Assembly: GCF_964340395.1 (NCBI RefSeq)
Contig: NC_135562.1
Location: 20,280,626 to 20,344,625, forward strand
DNA from: Glandiceps talaboti
Lineage: Eukaryota; Hemichordata; Enteropneusta; Spengelidae
Length of the DNA stretch: 64,000 nucleotides
Direction: 5' to 3'
The notes under the pieces were generated by a model. That model was not told the origin of the DNA. It made no database searches and was given only the letters and a program-made list of their open reading frames with translations. Both the position numbers and the translations under genes were made by a program. Every line of letters begins with the position of its first letter. The stretch's first letter is position 1. Of the stretch, positions 20,593 through 31,810 are shown one piece after another.

Positions 20593-21500
20593 TATTGTGT
20601 TGCTTGTATAAGCTTTCTTCAAAACAGTAACACGAAAACACTGCATGGTTTCCCCTGCTTTAGCTTGAAGAACATAAATCTTCAGTATAGGTAAACACTA
20701 CTATATCTTGTAAGTTATCGTAAATTTTATTTGTTGATTTGCTAAGTACGAACATGTTTTGAAGTAGTTTTCCATTCAGGTATCATGTGGATAAAATTTA
20801 CTTTATAGTAATAAATCATAACGTTAAACTGTAAAACACAGCAAAAATAAAATAGTATATTTGCAAAGAAATAAAAACACGTCTGTTCGGTTGTGTATTT
20901 TTCCAATAAACTGCACACTGAAGTTGGTAAATTCTAAATTCTAACACTCAGGGATCACTCACAATTATAGTTTGTAATTAATATTAACTTGAACCAACGA
21001 TATGGAAGAATGCCTTGTCAGCCAATTGGACCAGTAAGAAATCGACTTTTCCCTAACTCCATTTTGATTTTCAATGCAAAATAGAATTTTTAAAACTGCA
21101 AATAAAATTGAACCTTTACTCATACTCCTTCATGTCGAACTTTTTAAAACTATTCTATAAAATTTACAAATATAAATATTATCTAATTTGAGTGCTCAAA
21201 GTGGATCGGTGCACTGACAGGACACAGAGGAGTCTCACCCCCCCCCCCCATTTTTGTACAAATTTAATATTTCTCAAGTTGAAGAGAATGGAATCTGAAA
21301 CCTGCGTGTTCGAGCCCCACCGAAGAGGGAGGCCTGAAACACCATACGTATCACTGGTATGTTTTATGAAACAGTTTGTGTTCTTTGTTCTTTAATTTTT
21401 CGTAGTTTTAATTAATTATTTGTTTGTTTGCTTTTCTTTGTTTGGGGTCTATTCAAAAACGTCGGAGTGTATCATTTGATATTAATTTTATTTCATATGC
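20593..21500. other. Upstream region of gene A
   Basis: The promoter would lie in the first few hundred bases. ATGGTTTCCC near 20645 is shared with the gene B upstream region. A C-tract lies near 21238-21250. Nothing else is identified. Confidence 0.35.
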
Positions 21501-21504
21501 GAGT

Positions 21505-21780
21505 GTCTAGTTCAGGTATAGTAGTTATGTTTTCTATTGTTTTCCATATGGTCTCTGTTGTTAGTTTCTTCTCATCAGATGTACAGCCATTACAGATTGG
21601 GAGAAGAGTTTTATATTGTCTTTTTAAGTTGATGTCAGTTTCCGCATCAACTATTACTTGCAATACTTTTGTGATTTTATTGTTTTTTTCTCGAATACAT
21701 TAAACAAATTTGTGGGTCGGCAGTGAAAAACTAGGTTGGGTCGGGTAACCAGAACCAAACAATTTTTTTGTTAGGCCATA
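21505..21780 (-). mobile_element. Dispersed repeat, copy 2 of an inverted pair
   Basis: The reverse complement matches 17634-17905 along its length, including the end sequence GGCCTAAC / GGTTCTGGTTACCCGACCC. Both copies keep a similar peptide frame (PLQIGR.VL.CLFKLM.VSAS), but identity is even across frames, so this does not by itself indicate coding. Confidence 0.65.
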
Positions 21781-21789
21781 CCTACCCCC

Positions 21790-24385
21790 TCCCCCCCGTA
21801 ACACTCAATTATTCAAATCTGTGTAGGTACATACTTTTTTTACATGCTGTCAACATTGCAGTACTTGTACCCCAATTTTGATTAATAAAATGTGTACTGT
21901 GTAACAATATATTACATGTAGAAGTTTTCATTTTCCCTGTATGGTATTCCTGTGCAGTCAGTAGTGATGAGTGGTTATAGTTGGATATGCATATAAACGA
22001 AATGTAACGTCATGGAAATTTGTTATTGGTCTTAAGATTCCATCATTAATTGGAATAATCCACTGTAGTTTTATTATTAAAATACAGCGATGAAAGAGGA
22101 CATACAAGCGATAGTAACAGTATCCCTGGCAATAGCTATTGCATTCGCCGTTGAGGGCGCACCCCCAAACGAGAGAGTCATGATTTTCAATAGTTTTACC
22201 ATACCTGGTCCTGCTTGCAGACGGTCTCGGACTGCTCGCACGCGTTTCGCTACTTGCAGACGGTGTACGCGTTTCGCTCAGCACCAAGCAGGACTATACA
22301 ATCACATCATAACCATACCATGTACAAGTTGTGTGAGCCAGCTAGACCAGGTTTAAGTTTGCTAGTTTTAGTGTACAAATTAACAATATCAAGGAACAAG
22401 CAATGAGTTATCTACATGATGTCGCATATTAGAGAAAACAGAATTTGAAGTGTACTGAATGAAACTCACATATCTTGGTATTTCAAACAAGCACGGGGGA
22501 ATTATGTGCCAACTCAAATATACATTGTTGTATATTTTTTTTTTGTTATGATATTTATTATAACTGTATATACCAGCACTTGTACTATCACCCGACTGTT
22601 ATTCGAATGAGCAAATAGACAATATAGACGATCGCTATGTACATACGTAGAGAAGTACCCCTCTTCTGGTTGAATTGATCCGTAGCAGGTTCCATGTAAA
22701 GTTACAAATAACACTGTCTACGTCTGCAAGGATCGTACAAATTATTTTTTTTTACATAGGAATATGCATGTTTATCGTTCAAATTGCCGCCGTCAGAGGT
22801 GTCACAGTATACCATATGGAAGTAGCGATTACCATGGAAGTAGTGATACTTCCATGAATACACCAAGTTACTAACACAAATAATTAAATCATATTTAAAA
22901 ACAAGCACTGGGGATTTTTTTTCTAACTGGGATATGTACAAGGCAGAAAAAAACTCACTTTCTGTAAATGATGACGAGACTCCCACCCACAAAGTTTGTT
23001 TTCATGTCCTAATTAACAACAATTTTAAGGTTTTTTTGTTACAAAATGTATAAAGCTATTGACATCAAAGATGTTACATCGATCGACAATATACCAGTAT
23101 TATACTAAAATAGTTTATCGTATAGTTTGTACACCGTTTGGAAGTAACATAAAACATAGAATATCATTTATACTTTGATTTTAAACGGGGGGAAGGTCAT
23201 TCAAGTTATCACTGAAATGATGCTAACATCACCTTCTTGTACATTTTTACTTCTGGATCGTAAAACTGTGACATTAACATAGAGATAGAAAATCGCAAAT
23301 TCCTATAGACACACGTTCGGTATATCACATTGTTGGTGAAGTCGCCCTAGTATTTCATTATTTGTTGGGTTCTAACTTTCCATAACTAAGGTATGTAATT
23401 CAACGGGGATGACTCATCACGACGTGTTTTCACAAATCTTGCACCATTTTCCGACTATTTGCATTTCGCGAGAAACATTTGATTAGAATATGGTGTGTAC
23501 CCAAGGGTATGTTATGCAATATTGTTGTTACTATTATACACCACTTGTAAATTACCACAGAGTGAACAATTGAGTAGATTTTTGACCGTAGACGCTGATT
23601 GGCTGCCACTCAATATAACATGTGCAATACTTGGTCGTTCATACCGACCTCACATATAGACAATAGTTTCCCGCCAAAACGTAGAATCACAGGTGATGGA
23701 TTAGGGATTCACTTTCGCTCGTTATTTTCATTGGTTCTCAATGGCAATTCAAATTATTGTAATGGGCACAAGTTCAAAATGGTTGCTCGGTACGTTTAAC
23801 TACTGATGAGTTACCTCTGTGATGTCTGCCTGTGGATTGCTGAGGTTTGATGGAAGATGCGACTTGCGAAGACGGAGGATGTATGTTCAAAGTTGTGCCT
23901 ACTTTGTTCGTTGGGAAAATGAAGTATTGGGTTATACTTCCATGTGATTGGGATGACTGACATGCAATTTGGTTCTCTTGTACGGCTTGGGTTGGATCGG
24001 GTGGGGGGGGGGGGCAATGTACAAGAGTTTGGCCAGTTCCATTGTCTGGCAGTCGCAAAAAAGTATAGCATCACTCGATGCTATACTTTTGAGCTGACAA
24101 AATTGGGATTAAAAGGTGAACAAAATTAATGAAAGCATTCTATTTTGCCAATACCAGTTCAAAAAGAATCTAATCGCCGGCACTTTTCTATCTTGCGCTT
24201 CACTCATGTAGGCACCAATAACTTTAATTAATTCACTAATATTTAAATTTCTCCTCAGTAATGCATGTCGAATTGTCTTTTTGAAATGGCATTGGTATCA
24301 TAGATCTCAGTCTTTCATTATACATGTTCACGATGAAAATAATGGGAATTCAGCAAAAAAAAAATAAATAAAAAACAACCAGGTG
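21790..24385. other. AT-rich region without supported genes
   Basis: The region includes an imperfect direct duplication (CTTGCAGACGGT ... ACGCGTTTCGCT, about 22216-22276), a G-tract at 24003-24013, and a perfect 14-bp-arm hairpin at 24059-24090 (AAAAGTATAGCATC / GATGCTATACTTTT). Short ATG frames on both strands around 22090-22356 are not supported. Confidence 0.4.
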
Positions 24386-24387
24386 GG

Positions 24388-24895
24388 CACAATTATAATG
24401 GAGCTACAAGAAGATGGACAAGAAGACCGGAGATGGACAAGGCAGACTCAAGGCAAACGTAAGTTAATAATTGCATTATAAAGTGATTTTACCTGATATT
24501 AATTAGTATTACACATTGGAACATTAGAAGTTAGAAACATTTGCTTTAGCTATCACGACTGCAGTGTGTAGCAAAATAAGAATACATTACAATATCAGTA
24601 AATGCTATATATTGAAAAAGTAAATTGCTTAACTATTTTGTTTTATTAATTCACTTTCATATAGAACACCCGAGATGGATACCAAGCCCAAGATGGGTAC
24701 CAAGACCCAAGATGGATTCCATGACCCAAGATGGATGGATGTGATTACCGATCTCAAGGCAGACGTAAGTTAATAATTGTATTATAAAGTCATTTAACCT
24801 GATATTAATTAGTATTACACATAGGAACATTAGAAGTTAGAAACATTTGCTTTAGCTATCATGACTGCAGCGTGTAGCAAAATTTGAATACATAC
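24388..24895 (+). repeat. Two diverged outlying copies of the 292-bp satellite unit
   Basis: Copy 1 spans about 24388-24645 and copy 2 about 24646-24895. Both share the long conserved part of the array monomer (CCTGATATTAATTAGTATTA, GAACATTAGAAGTTAGAAAC, TTTGCTTTAGCTATCA). Each keeps the donor (AAAC|GTAAGTTA at 24458, AGAC|GTAAGTTA at 24764). Copy 2 is preceded by TTTCATATAG, a splice acceptor, where the array has TTTCATATGG. The exon-like part differs most between copies. Copy 2 is cut off by a TA tract next to the Penelope-like element. Confidence 0.85.
24398..24764 (+). CDS. Hypothetical two-exon mini-gene ancestral to the satellite
   Basis: Splicing 24398-24458 to 24665-24764 across a 206-bp GT-AG intron keeps one frame. 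It starts MELQEDGQEDRRWTRQTQGK, passes the junction at CAA (Gln), and continues HPRWIPSPRWVPRPKMDSMT before TGA inside exon 2, about 46 residues. Unspliced, the ATG frame is 27 codons and stops at 24479-24481. The peptide is basic, Trp/Pro/Arg-rich and repetitive, with no known domain. This is an inference from splice signals and phase only. Arguments against it are the very short product and the lack of any recognised homologue. Confidence 0.25.
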
Positions 24896-24901
24896 ATATA
24901 C

Positions 24902-24907
<6 letters not shown>

Positions 24908-24964
<57 letters not shown>
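24908..24964. repeat. (TA)n microsatellite
   Basis: Separates the outlying satellite copy from the Penelope-like element end. Confidence 0.95.
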
Positions 24965-24970
<6 letters not shown>

Positions 24971-24994
24971 AAGAAAATCAAGTAGGGGTTTTCC

Positions 24995-25036
24995 TCTCTA
25001 CAAGCCTGTTTCGTGAGTAAATCACTCGTCAGGAGA
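24995..25036 (-). ncRNA. Minimal hammerhead ribozyme (type I-like)
   Basis: Reading 25036 to 24995: stem I strand UCUC; core CUGACGA (25032-25026); stem II GUGA/UCAC with a 5-base loop; core GAAA (25012-25009); stem III ACA/UGU closed by GGCU; cleavage triplet GUA (25001-24999); and the stem I partner GAGA (24998-24995). Every invariant core nucleotide (CUGANGA, GAAA, UH) is present, and cleavage is predicted after the A at 24999. It lies on the same strand as the Penelope-like endonuclease. The stems are short, as usual for ribozymes of these elements. Confidence 0.8.
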
Positions 25037-25159
25037 TGATGATGTACTGAATATACATCGTGTGGTGGAAGGCAGGTTTTACCTAGGGTGTTGAGTGGTG
25101 CTTTTGTTTGTACAAAAGGTGTTAATAATGGCGCTGTGCGATGGGGTCAGGTGTTACAC

Positions 25160-25660
25160 AACATTGTTTTATTTCTGTGACGACAAGAGGATACAAGTTC
25201 ATTTCGTTTGTTTATTGTTAATAGTTCGGGTCGGCAGATAATAAAGAACTTTTTTTGAGGCATAAATTGCACTTCTTGCTTGAGCTATTGAAGGTTGGAT
25301 TGGATGAAAGTGGTCGCTAGGAAATGGAGTGGTCAATGTTTTTATCCTTGAGGGTCCAGATATGTTTGCTGAGTTCCGTAGAGTTCCTATGTTTAGTGTG
25401 TCGGAATGATGCTGTATGGTTTCTGTACCTTAAGTTGTCTTAAACTCGTTTTCTGTAAGCCCAATGTATGTTTCTGTAATGTCGTTGTCCTTGCGTGTGA
25501 CGGCTGCTTGGTAGATGACGGATCGCTGTAGACAGTTTTCGTTGAGCGGGCATGTTTTCTTTTGCCGACAGTTGCATGTTTTACTGGTACGGTGTTGGTG
25601 CGTTTGCGTGAAATAAGGATGCGTTTGTTGTGGTTGTTGATGATGTGCTTGATGTTATTC
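25160..25660 (-). pseudogene. Penelope-like GIY-YIG-type endonuclease domain (broken)
   Basis: Successive minus-strand frames give, in order, CNCRQKKTCPLNENC, SVIYQAAVTRKDN, ETYIGLTENEFKT, RYRNHTASFRHTKHRNSTEL, SKHIWTLKDKNIDHSIS, KKCNLC and FFIICRPELLTINKRNEL. This matches the cysteine-rich linker and GIY-YIG-type nuclease of Penelope-like elements, where YIGLTE is the Y-x-G-(L/F) nuclease motif and the Arg and His of RYRNH follow. The frame is broken by a stop after EFKTT with a frameshift (about 25440), a TAG after HSIS, and a frameshift before FFIICRPEL. The domain nicks target DNA in active elements; this copy cannot. Confidence 0.75.
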
Positions 25661-25689
25661 ATGCAGTTGCGTGGGTGGTTGCAAGTTTG

Positions 25690-26165
25690 ACTATAGCCGT
25701 ATTTACCTTAGGTAGAATGTGATTTGCCCAAACCTTGAACTTGGTACTGTAATCATGAACTAGTGGAGTGCAAGAGTCTGTAAGGTGGCGAGGTAACTTG
25801 TTGTTTAATAAGTCATACATGAAAGTGCAGAGTTTAGGTTTGTGTAATTTAAATATATCAAGAATTTGCTTTGAAGCTTACTACATAAATGGTTGGAATG
25901 TTCAGAGATACAACTAAAAGTAATAGCCCGGACTGTCATTTTTTGAGACTTGTGAATAGATGTCAGATGTGAAGAATATGTAGATCCCCATATTTCAACA
26001 CCTTTGGTGATGCGTGGATAAATAAAAGATTTGTATATCAAATTAAGAGTATGTTTGGGTACAAAATGTTATAGTTTGAACAAAATACCAACCCTTTTCC
26101 TGCTGATAGAGGAGTATATCATCTGAATATGCTTTGGCAAATTGAGGTGTTTATTTAAATAACAC
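25690..26165 (-). pseudogene. LINE reverse transcriptase C-terminal fragment
   Basis: The frame 25805-26041 gives MIYKSFIYPRITKGVEIWGS, a typical thumb/C-terminal segment of jockey/CR1/L2-like RTs. Upstream, HLNLPKHIQ and SISRKRVGILFKL extend it, and downstream DLLNNKLPRHLTDSCTPLVH follows in a shifted frame. Only the last fifth of the ORF is present and it abuts the Penelope-like element. Confidence 0.7.
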
Positions 26166-26169
26166 CAAT

Positions 26170-27210
26170 ACAAGTTTGATGGACGTAAAGTCTAGTATCA
26201 CAGTATTGACTCATAGTACTAAAATAATAAGACAACGAAGCAGATATTAAGAGAAATATATAGACAAAGAAATTGATATTTTCAGTGTTTAAAGTTTGTG
26301 GCTAATGACTTTTTAGTCGGACCGGCCTGCTACTTTCACACGAACATAATTTCACGACTCAGTCTGTATGTTTTGTTATTATTCAGGCAGTTTGACATGA
26401 TGGTTTATAAGCTTAATACAAAATTTGGAACATATTCTGAGAAGATATTTACAAATACACTCAATATTCGTTGAAAAATGGAAGATATACACCAGTGGTG
26501 TAGTTGGGGTCACGCTCTATCGTTCTCGGGTCAAATCACTTTTTTTCTGTCTTAACATGTGCAGTCCGAACGGAGCTAGCCATTTTCCATATATCTTCTA
26601 AGTTTTCAGCCTCGTTTTGGATGAGAAATTTAATGAGATTAAAAACGGCGGCTGTTTTGGCAGTAGAAGGTCCGAGTCTCCGAGAGGAAATTAAACTAGC
26701 AGTTTCTCTTGTTAACAATCAAAATTATTTATTTGAATGTAGCGGTTAGGTAATGTACATCTTAGAAATTGGTTTGATGGTGGTTTTTCCCGTTCAAATA
26801 AATGTTTTTGCTCAGTACGGTCAAATGTTTACGTTGTGATTGTGTCGCCCATAATTTAGTATTTTATGCTATTTTTAGAACGTGGTGGAAAAATACCAGA
26901 TCCAAGTCTTGAACAAACTTCAAATTTATAGGTCATATTCCCTATTATTTAAGGACCAAATGTGCCAAATGTCATGAGCGCCCTTGTATTTGCGGCAGTA
27001 ACATACGACGCCATACAGTCAAATGTACAGTAGATTTTTACGGCTCGTAGTGCCTAGTGGCGTTTTATTGCATGGCGCAGGAGCGGAAAAATCCTGGGAA
27101 AAACTATCACAGATATCGCAGTTGAACGTTCATTCATTTAGGTCGTAAAGAAAGAAATATGTGTCCAATGATAATTTGAAAAAATATTAGGGTAAGACTT
27201 AGGTTTCACA
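26170..27210. other. Mostly unassigned AT-rich sequence
   Basis: At 26536-26718 the minus strand has a 60-codon open stretch (LISSRRLGPSTAKTAAVFNL, then IKFLIQNEAENLEDIWKMAS) with balanced, protein-like composition. It starts at a TTG rather than ATG and may be an exon fragment of a mobile-element protein, but no homologue is recognised. GAGCGCCCTTGTATTTGCGG at about 26978 resembles the module-repeat end at 28062. Confidence 0.3.
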
Positions 27211-27214
27211 ACGG

Positions 27215-27310
27215 AAACGGGGGTGGGTCACATTTTACAAACCTGTTCTTGGGGAGGGTCATATTTTGCATTACAATGTTTGGGGAGGGTTACATTTTAC
27301 AATCCGTAGT
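27215..27310 (+). repeat. GGGGAGGGTCA module repeat, copy 2
   Basis: Three modules (GGGTGGGTCACATTTTACAA, GGGGAGGGTCATATTTTGCA, GGGGAGGGTTACATTTTACA) spaced about 30 bp apart. Confidence 0.75.
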
Positions 27311-27639
27311 TTTGTGACCAAATTGAAGATTCAGTTATTGTAAATTGGTTTTGTGTGTTTTGAGATGTAAGAGTGAGATTAGCACTCAACATTTATTTTT
27401 ACAAGTACTTTACATGCCAAAACACAAAAATAAAAATACACGTATTATAAGAAAATGGTTTTATAAAAACATTTTGTTGCGTGTACCATCTCACATTATC
27501 ACTCACACTGTCCGTAAATACTGTTGTTATAATACTGTATGATGGTGATGATGGTATCGATGATGATGATGATGTAGTTTTGAATGTCATAGAGAACAAG
27601 GACAGTGATAACATGTACTGACTCAACTTCACTCAAGTA

Positions 27640-27783
27640 GTACCAGTGAGTCAGATTAGAGTGACACTGATAATGGCAATACTGAAGGTAAAGGGGATGA
27701 TGATGACAATGATATCAGGGAACTTTTACAAGTGACCAGATCAGTCAGAGTATGCACAACATGGAAAGCACGTTTTAGATACT
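27640..27783 (+). pseudogene. Second acidic-tailed protein fragment (TRS.R..TTWK end)
   Basis: The frame reads STSESD, stop TAG, then SDTDNGNTEGKGDDDDNDIR and ELLQVTRSVRVCTTWKARFRY before TAA at 27784-27786. The Asp-rich run followed by TRS-x-R-x3-TTWKA/S ending within a few residues of the stop matches the C-terminus of the decayed gene at 6117-6737. Only the tail is present here. Module repeats lie on both sides. Confidence 0.5.
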
Positions 27784-27944
27784 AACTAGATTGTGTATGA
27801 TTATACGAGAAATGTAACTAGCCTGTCTTTTACTGTTTGCCACTTTATATGTAGAAATATTGCTTTCTAATACAGAGTCAAAATGATTTAATTTGTATGT
27901 ATACATATCATGGGAATATTGATTAACGTTCAGTGTATGCAATT

Positions 27945-28095
27945 GTAATGGGGAGGGTCATGTTTTACAAAATGGGGCAAAGGGGAGGGTCACTTTTTAC
28001 AAATGGAGAATGGGGGAGGGTCAGGTTTTATTTAACAGACCATGTGTGATTTCGTCAGCCCCCTTGTAAATACTGGAGGCGCCCTTATGTAGACC
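27945..28095 (+). repeat. GGGGAGGGTCA module repeat, copy 3
   Basis: Modules GGGGAGGGTCATGTTTTACA, GGGGAGGGTCACTTTTTACA and GGGGGAGGGTCAGGTTTTA, then CAGCCCCCTTGTAAATACTG and GAGGCGCCCTTA. The last part matches the plus-strand sequence at the edge of copy 1 (4961-4981). Confidence 0.75.
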
Positions 28096-30100
28096 ATGGA
28101 AGTATGTTGACCATGGCAATACAATAGGTCGTGGGCTAAACATCAATGAAAGTAATATCCACTAATTCACGTATATAGCTGTCCAGAAAGCCAGTGATAT
28201 TTTGTTGAAAAAAATGGTTGGCAAAGATACCACTCAATAATTTTAAATGTGATATATACACAAATGTATTATATGCACGTTTTCTAAAGAAAAAAACCCG
28301 CAGAGTCACAGTTCCGTTTCTCTTATTGTCCATTGCGTACAATTTTCGACAATCACGTCTTACTGAAAAAATAATGTATTCAACGCACAGTGTCAGTGAT
28401 ACACACTACAATTATTTTACACTGCGCAATTTTAATGTTTTTCTCAAAATAATTTAGTTTGCATGCTATAAAGTATGATTGAAGTTTACACTGTGTAAAC
28501 TTCGAGAAGAGATATGTATAACAACTATTTGACACCAATGTTAATATTCATATTGTAATTATCATTCTCTTTGCAAACAGAATTTAGTTCACGTGTAGGA
28601 TTTTCACTACATTTTATTTTTTTCAACAATACTGCCATCATGTCAAAAAAAATGACAGAACAGGACAAAATAGAACAAAGCGTGTGTATCCGAATGGAGT
28701 TCTCAGGACATCACAGCAACTATAATAATTTTTGTATTATCAGGATTCTGCAAGTAAGAGAGAAAAAATAAATTAGAAACTATAACTAAAATTGGAAGGC
28801 AACCCTCAAGAGGAAACAATTCAAAATACTATGAAAATGTTACAACTGGTATCTACTACCAGTAACACTAGTTAGCCCTCCTTTAAATTTTAAGGCAAGT
28901 TTATCCTCTGAAAATTAAATTTAGCAACAGATCATCAGGACACAAAAACCTGAAAACCTGGCTGCCATCAATAAAATGAAGTTCACCAAGCTGTTTCACT
29001 GTTCATCACCAAAATGATACATGAGAAATAAATACAAGTGGTGACCAACAAGTCACAAATATGAAGTACTTGGATTTAGAAAAAACTGAATAAACAAAGT
29101 ATTGAAGAAAGAATGGTCACTACTTCTGTATGATAACCAGAAAGAAACAAATTTGAAAAAGCTCCAAAGTGACCAAGGGTCACACTTTTCCAATAACTAT
29201 AGCTATTCACCAGAGCATGCACCAAATCACTTCTTCATGCACCAAAGCATGAACCCACAATTACAGATTTGACAGTCAAAAATAGAGAGATTTAACTTGT
29301 AATCTTCAATATTTACTGACTCCGGAAGATGACTGTGGTTGGATATTTAAACCAAGTAGTTTTTGGTTCATATGTGTCGTGTAAAAAAAATTCGCTGGCT
29401 TCCTTACCAGTATCAAGAAAAAGTTTACAAGCACGGTGTCATTTAGAAGAAATAAGAATGGCTTAACAAACAACTAAAAAAGTGAAATTTCTGGTCAAAA
29501 TAAAAGACATAACAACTGTCTAATAAAAAAAGGGGCACACTTTTCCTAGTATTGACCTCAGCAAAGCAGACTGACAAGACACTCAGAATCATGGAGCGAC
29601 AGAACATGTGACAAATACACTAGTTACTATATACAGAATATATAGCAAACTTATAGTTGGTGTGTCGTATGTTTAACGAGAAATAGAACTAAATATAACA
29701 GTCTTAAGTCCGTAACAGTTGTAAAAGATAACCTTAAAACAGCTGATTACAAGAACGTGAACCAGAATTGTGAAGTCAAATTTATAAAATTTTCTGTAAG
29801 CTGTAAAACCCAGAAAAGAGCAAGAAAGAAATGAAATAAAGCTGTCAACATGCAATGACAGTAAAACAAAGACAACAGAATCGACCTGAAAGTATGCACA
29901 GGACGATGACAAAATACGACGTCTTGCCTGTCATAACCCACCCAAACGTACGTGTACAGCTGTGTAAGCAATGGGAACGTACCCTGTCAACGTCAATACG
30001 GAGAATAGCTTTGATTCGAGGAAAATCGACCATTGACTACAGTCGGCTTTTCTAACAATAGAAACCAGGTGGTTTCTATAAACCACTGTCTATTTTTTTC
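28096..30100. other. AT-rich intergenic region
   Basis: No gene is supported. It contains a perfect 11-bp-arm palindrome at 28481-28503 (GAAGTTTACAC / GTGTAAACTTC) and a second at 30058-30079 (ATAGAAACCA / TGGTTTCTAT) close to the 3' end of the LINE. Confidence 0.4.
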
Positions 30101-30269
30101 GAGTCTAGCACAGGAGCGTGTGTACGTTTGTTTTACATGTTCTCCAGTTTGGTGAAATCCAGAGTAAGTTGAGTTAACATGGCTGGTGTACTGGTGATTG
30201 TTTTTATTTCAGGGTAGTGTTCTTGAATGGCGTTATGTATATTGATGATGAATGTCTATCTTTATTTAG

Positions 30270-31800
30270 AATGTGTTTCACAGCTATTCCTGATATGTTC
30301 TCTTGTTTCTGGTGCTTTCTGGCAGAATATGCATATAGGGTCCGTTGTATGTTGATTAAACTTGGCTCTGTTAGTGTTAGCTTGATGTATGTATGTTGCA
30401 GTTAGGAGTCTGTTTTAATGGTTGTGCGCTGAGTGTCTCTTACGTTATTTGAGACAGTAGACCATATCATATGTGGACCACAGTTGATTCTCGTTTTTGC
30501 ATTCAGGTATCGAAGACTGGATTTTTGGGATGCTGATTCATGTAATATGTTCTGCCAGTGGTCATTTACTTTCTTTTTGATTAGTTTCTTTCCAATGATT
30601 GATCGATGTAGTGTGTTTAAATAGACTGCATATATTTTGTAGTTGATATCTTTGCAGGGTTTGTTTTATTTGTACAAACCAGCTGTTACTTCCGAGGTCT
30701 GTTTATGGCTATTTGACGTTCTCCAATACAGTATTCTGGCGAGTTTTTGTCTTGAAGAATTCTACCAAGTAATGACAGTTTCTTGAGGTCAATCTCTGCT
30801 TCAATGGATCGAAGTCCAGATAGAAGGTATATGGCTTCATCAGCAGTGTTGTCTGGTAGTGATAATATTTGTTTAAGCAGTGATTTTTGCAGCAGGTCTA
30901 GTTTGTTGATGTCTGCTTTTGTAAGTTTGACAGTTTCTTGTCCGTATGTCAGTCTTGGAAGTATGTAAATATTTCACATTGAAATTGTCAAATTTGGACT
31001 ACTAAGACCGTTTTGTCCATGACATCCAGCTCCTAGTAGTGAGTATGTAGCTTTACGAGTTGATGAAATGTTTATATCGATGTCAGGTTTAGTGTTTTGT
31101 CTAAGTTTATGGTGTATCTTACATTTAATGTGTAATTGGTTATATGGTTGATCATTTTTGAGCTTTTGTTGGTGGCTAGTAATGATGTGTTGTCTGCAAA
31201 TGTTGGGCATGCACAGTTGGTGAGTCCAATGTGATAGCCAATGTGGTCATTGGAAATCTTGTTATGGAGATCATTGATAATAACTTTGTGAGCTGATAGG
31301 ATGCCAACTTGAATTACTCCATGTTGAATTGCAAATTGTGAAGATGCTCATCCTAACCACTTGTGACGTTGTGACGTGTGACGTTGCATTGTTGTATAGT
31401 TGAACAACATTATTGGCAAGTTTTGACGAAATGTTGGTTAGTGAGCCACACTACATTGAAGGCTTTACGGGCATCTAGAAATATGAATAGCAAGGGTTTT
31501 TTTATATTTGGCTTTATTGATTACTTCTGATACTATGAGAGCAGCATCCACGGTAGACGTGTTTTCAGTGAAACCAAATTCTAGTTTGTTTTGTTGTTTG
31601 CTGAATGTTTCTTCAAGTCTAGTGAGGAGCACCTTTTCAATGATTTTACCGGTGGTTGGTAGGCATGTAATAGCACTGTAGTTTTCAGTCATATTTTGTT
31701 GTTTACCATTTTCAGGAAGAGATATATTTATGGGTGGATGTCTGTGTGTCTGTGTGTCTGTGTGCCTGTGTCTGTATGTCTGTGTCATTGTTTTCTCCAT
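30270..31800 (-). pseudogene. LINE 2 reverse transcriptase core and C-terminus
   Basis: NYSAITCLPTTGKIIEKVLL and EFGFTENTSTVDAALIVSEV (31465-31730) are followed after an A-run frameshift by motif A FLDARKAFNVVW (about 31455-31482). Motif C reads CPTFADNTSLLATN (FADN at 31189-31200), a D-to-N change at a catalytic residue. The C-terminal domain has LPDNTADEAIYLLSGLRSIE, and the terminal finger starts CIFCQKAPETREHI (30293-30334). Multiple stops occur past 30700. Confidence 0.75.
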
Positions 31801-31810
31801 AACGGCTTGC

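Larger units (their letters stand above)
24965..25690 (-). mobile_element. Penelope-like retroelement, 3' part with hammerhead ribozyme
   Basis: The minus strand carries the C-terminal endonuclease of a Penelope-like element (25160-25660), then non-coding sequence with a hammerhead ribozyme (24995-25036). It ends ACTTGATTTTCTTCTACCC directly against a TA microsatellite. Hammerhead ribozymes in the terminal repeats are a known feature of Penelope-like elements. The reverse transcriptase part is missing, because the sequence changes to an unrelated LINE fragment at about 25690. Several stops and frameshifts show the copy is dead. Confidence 0.8.

Noticed and set aside
21290-21330. tRNA B-box-like GTGTTCGAGCCCCA (possible tRNA or SINE)
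   Set aside because: The T-stem pairs poorly and no A-box or acceptor stem is found at the right distance.
22090-22356. 88-codon plus-strand frame with a hydrophobic start, and an overlapping 109-codon minus frame
   Set aside because: Both strands are open, the sequence contains an internal duplication, and there are no splice or family signals.
29845-30055. Overlapping 60-66 codon frames on both strands
   Set aside because: No homology, no splice context, and open in both directions.
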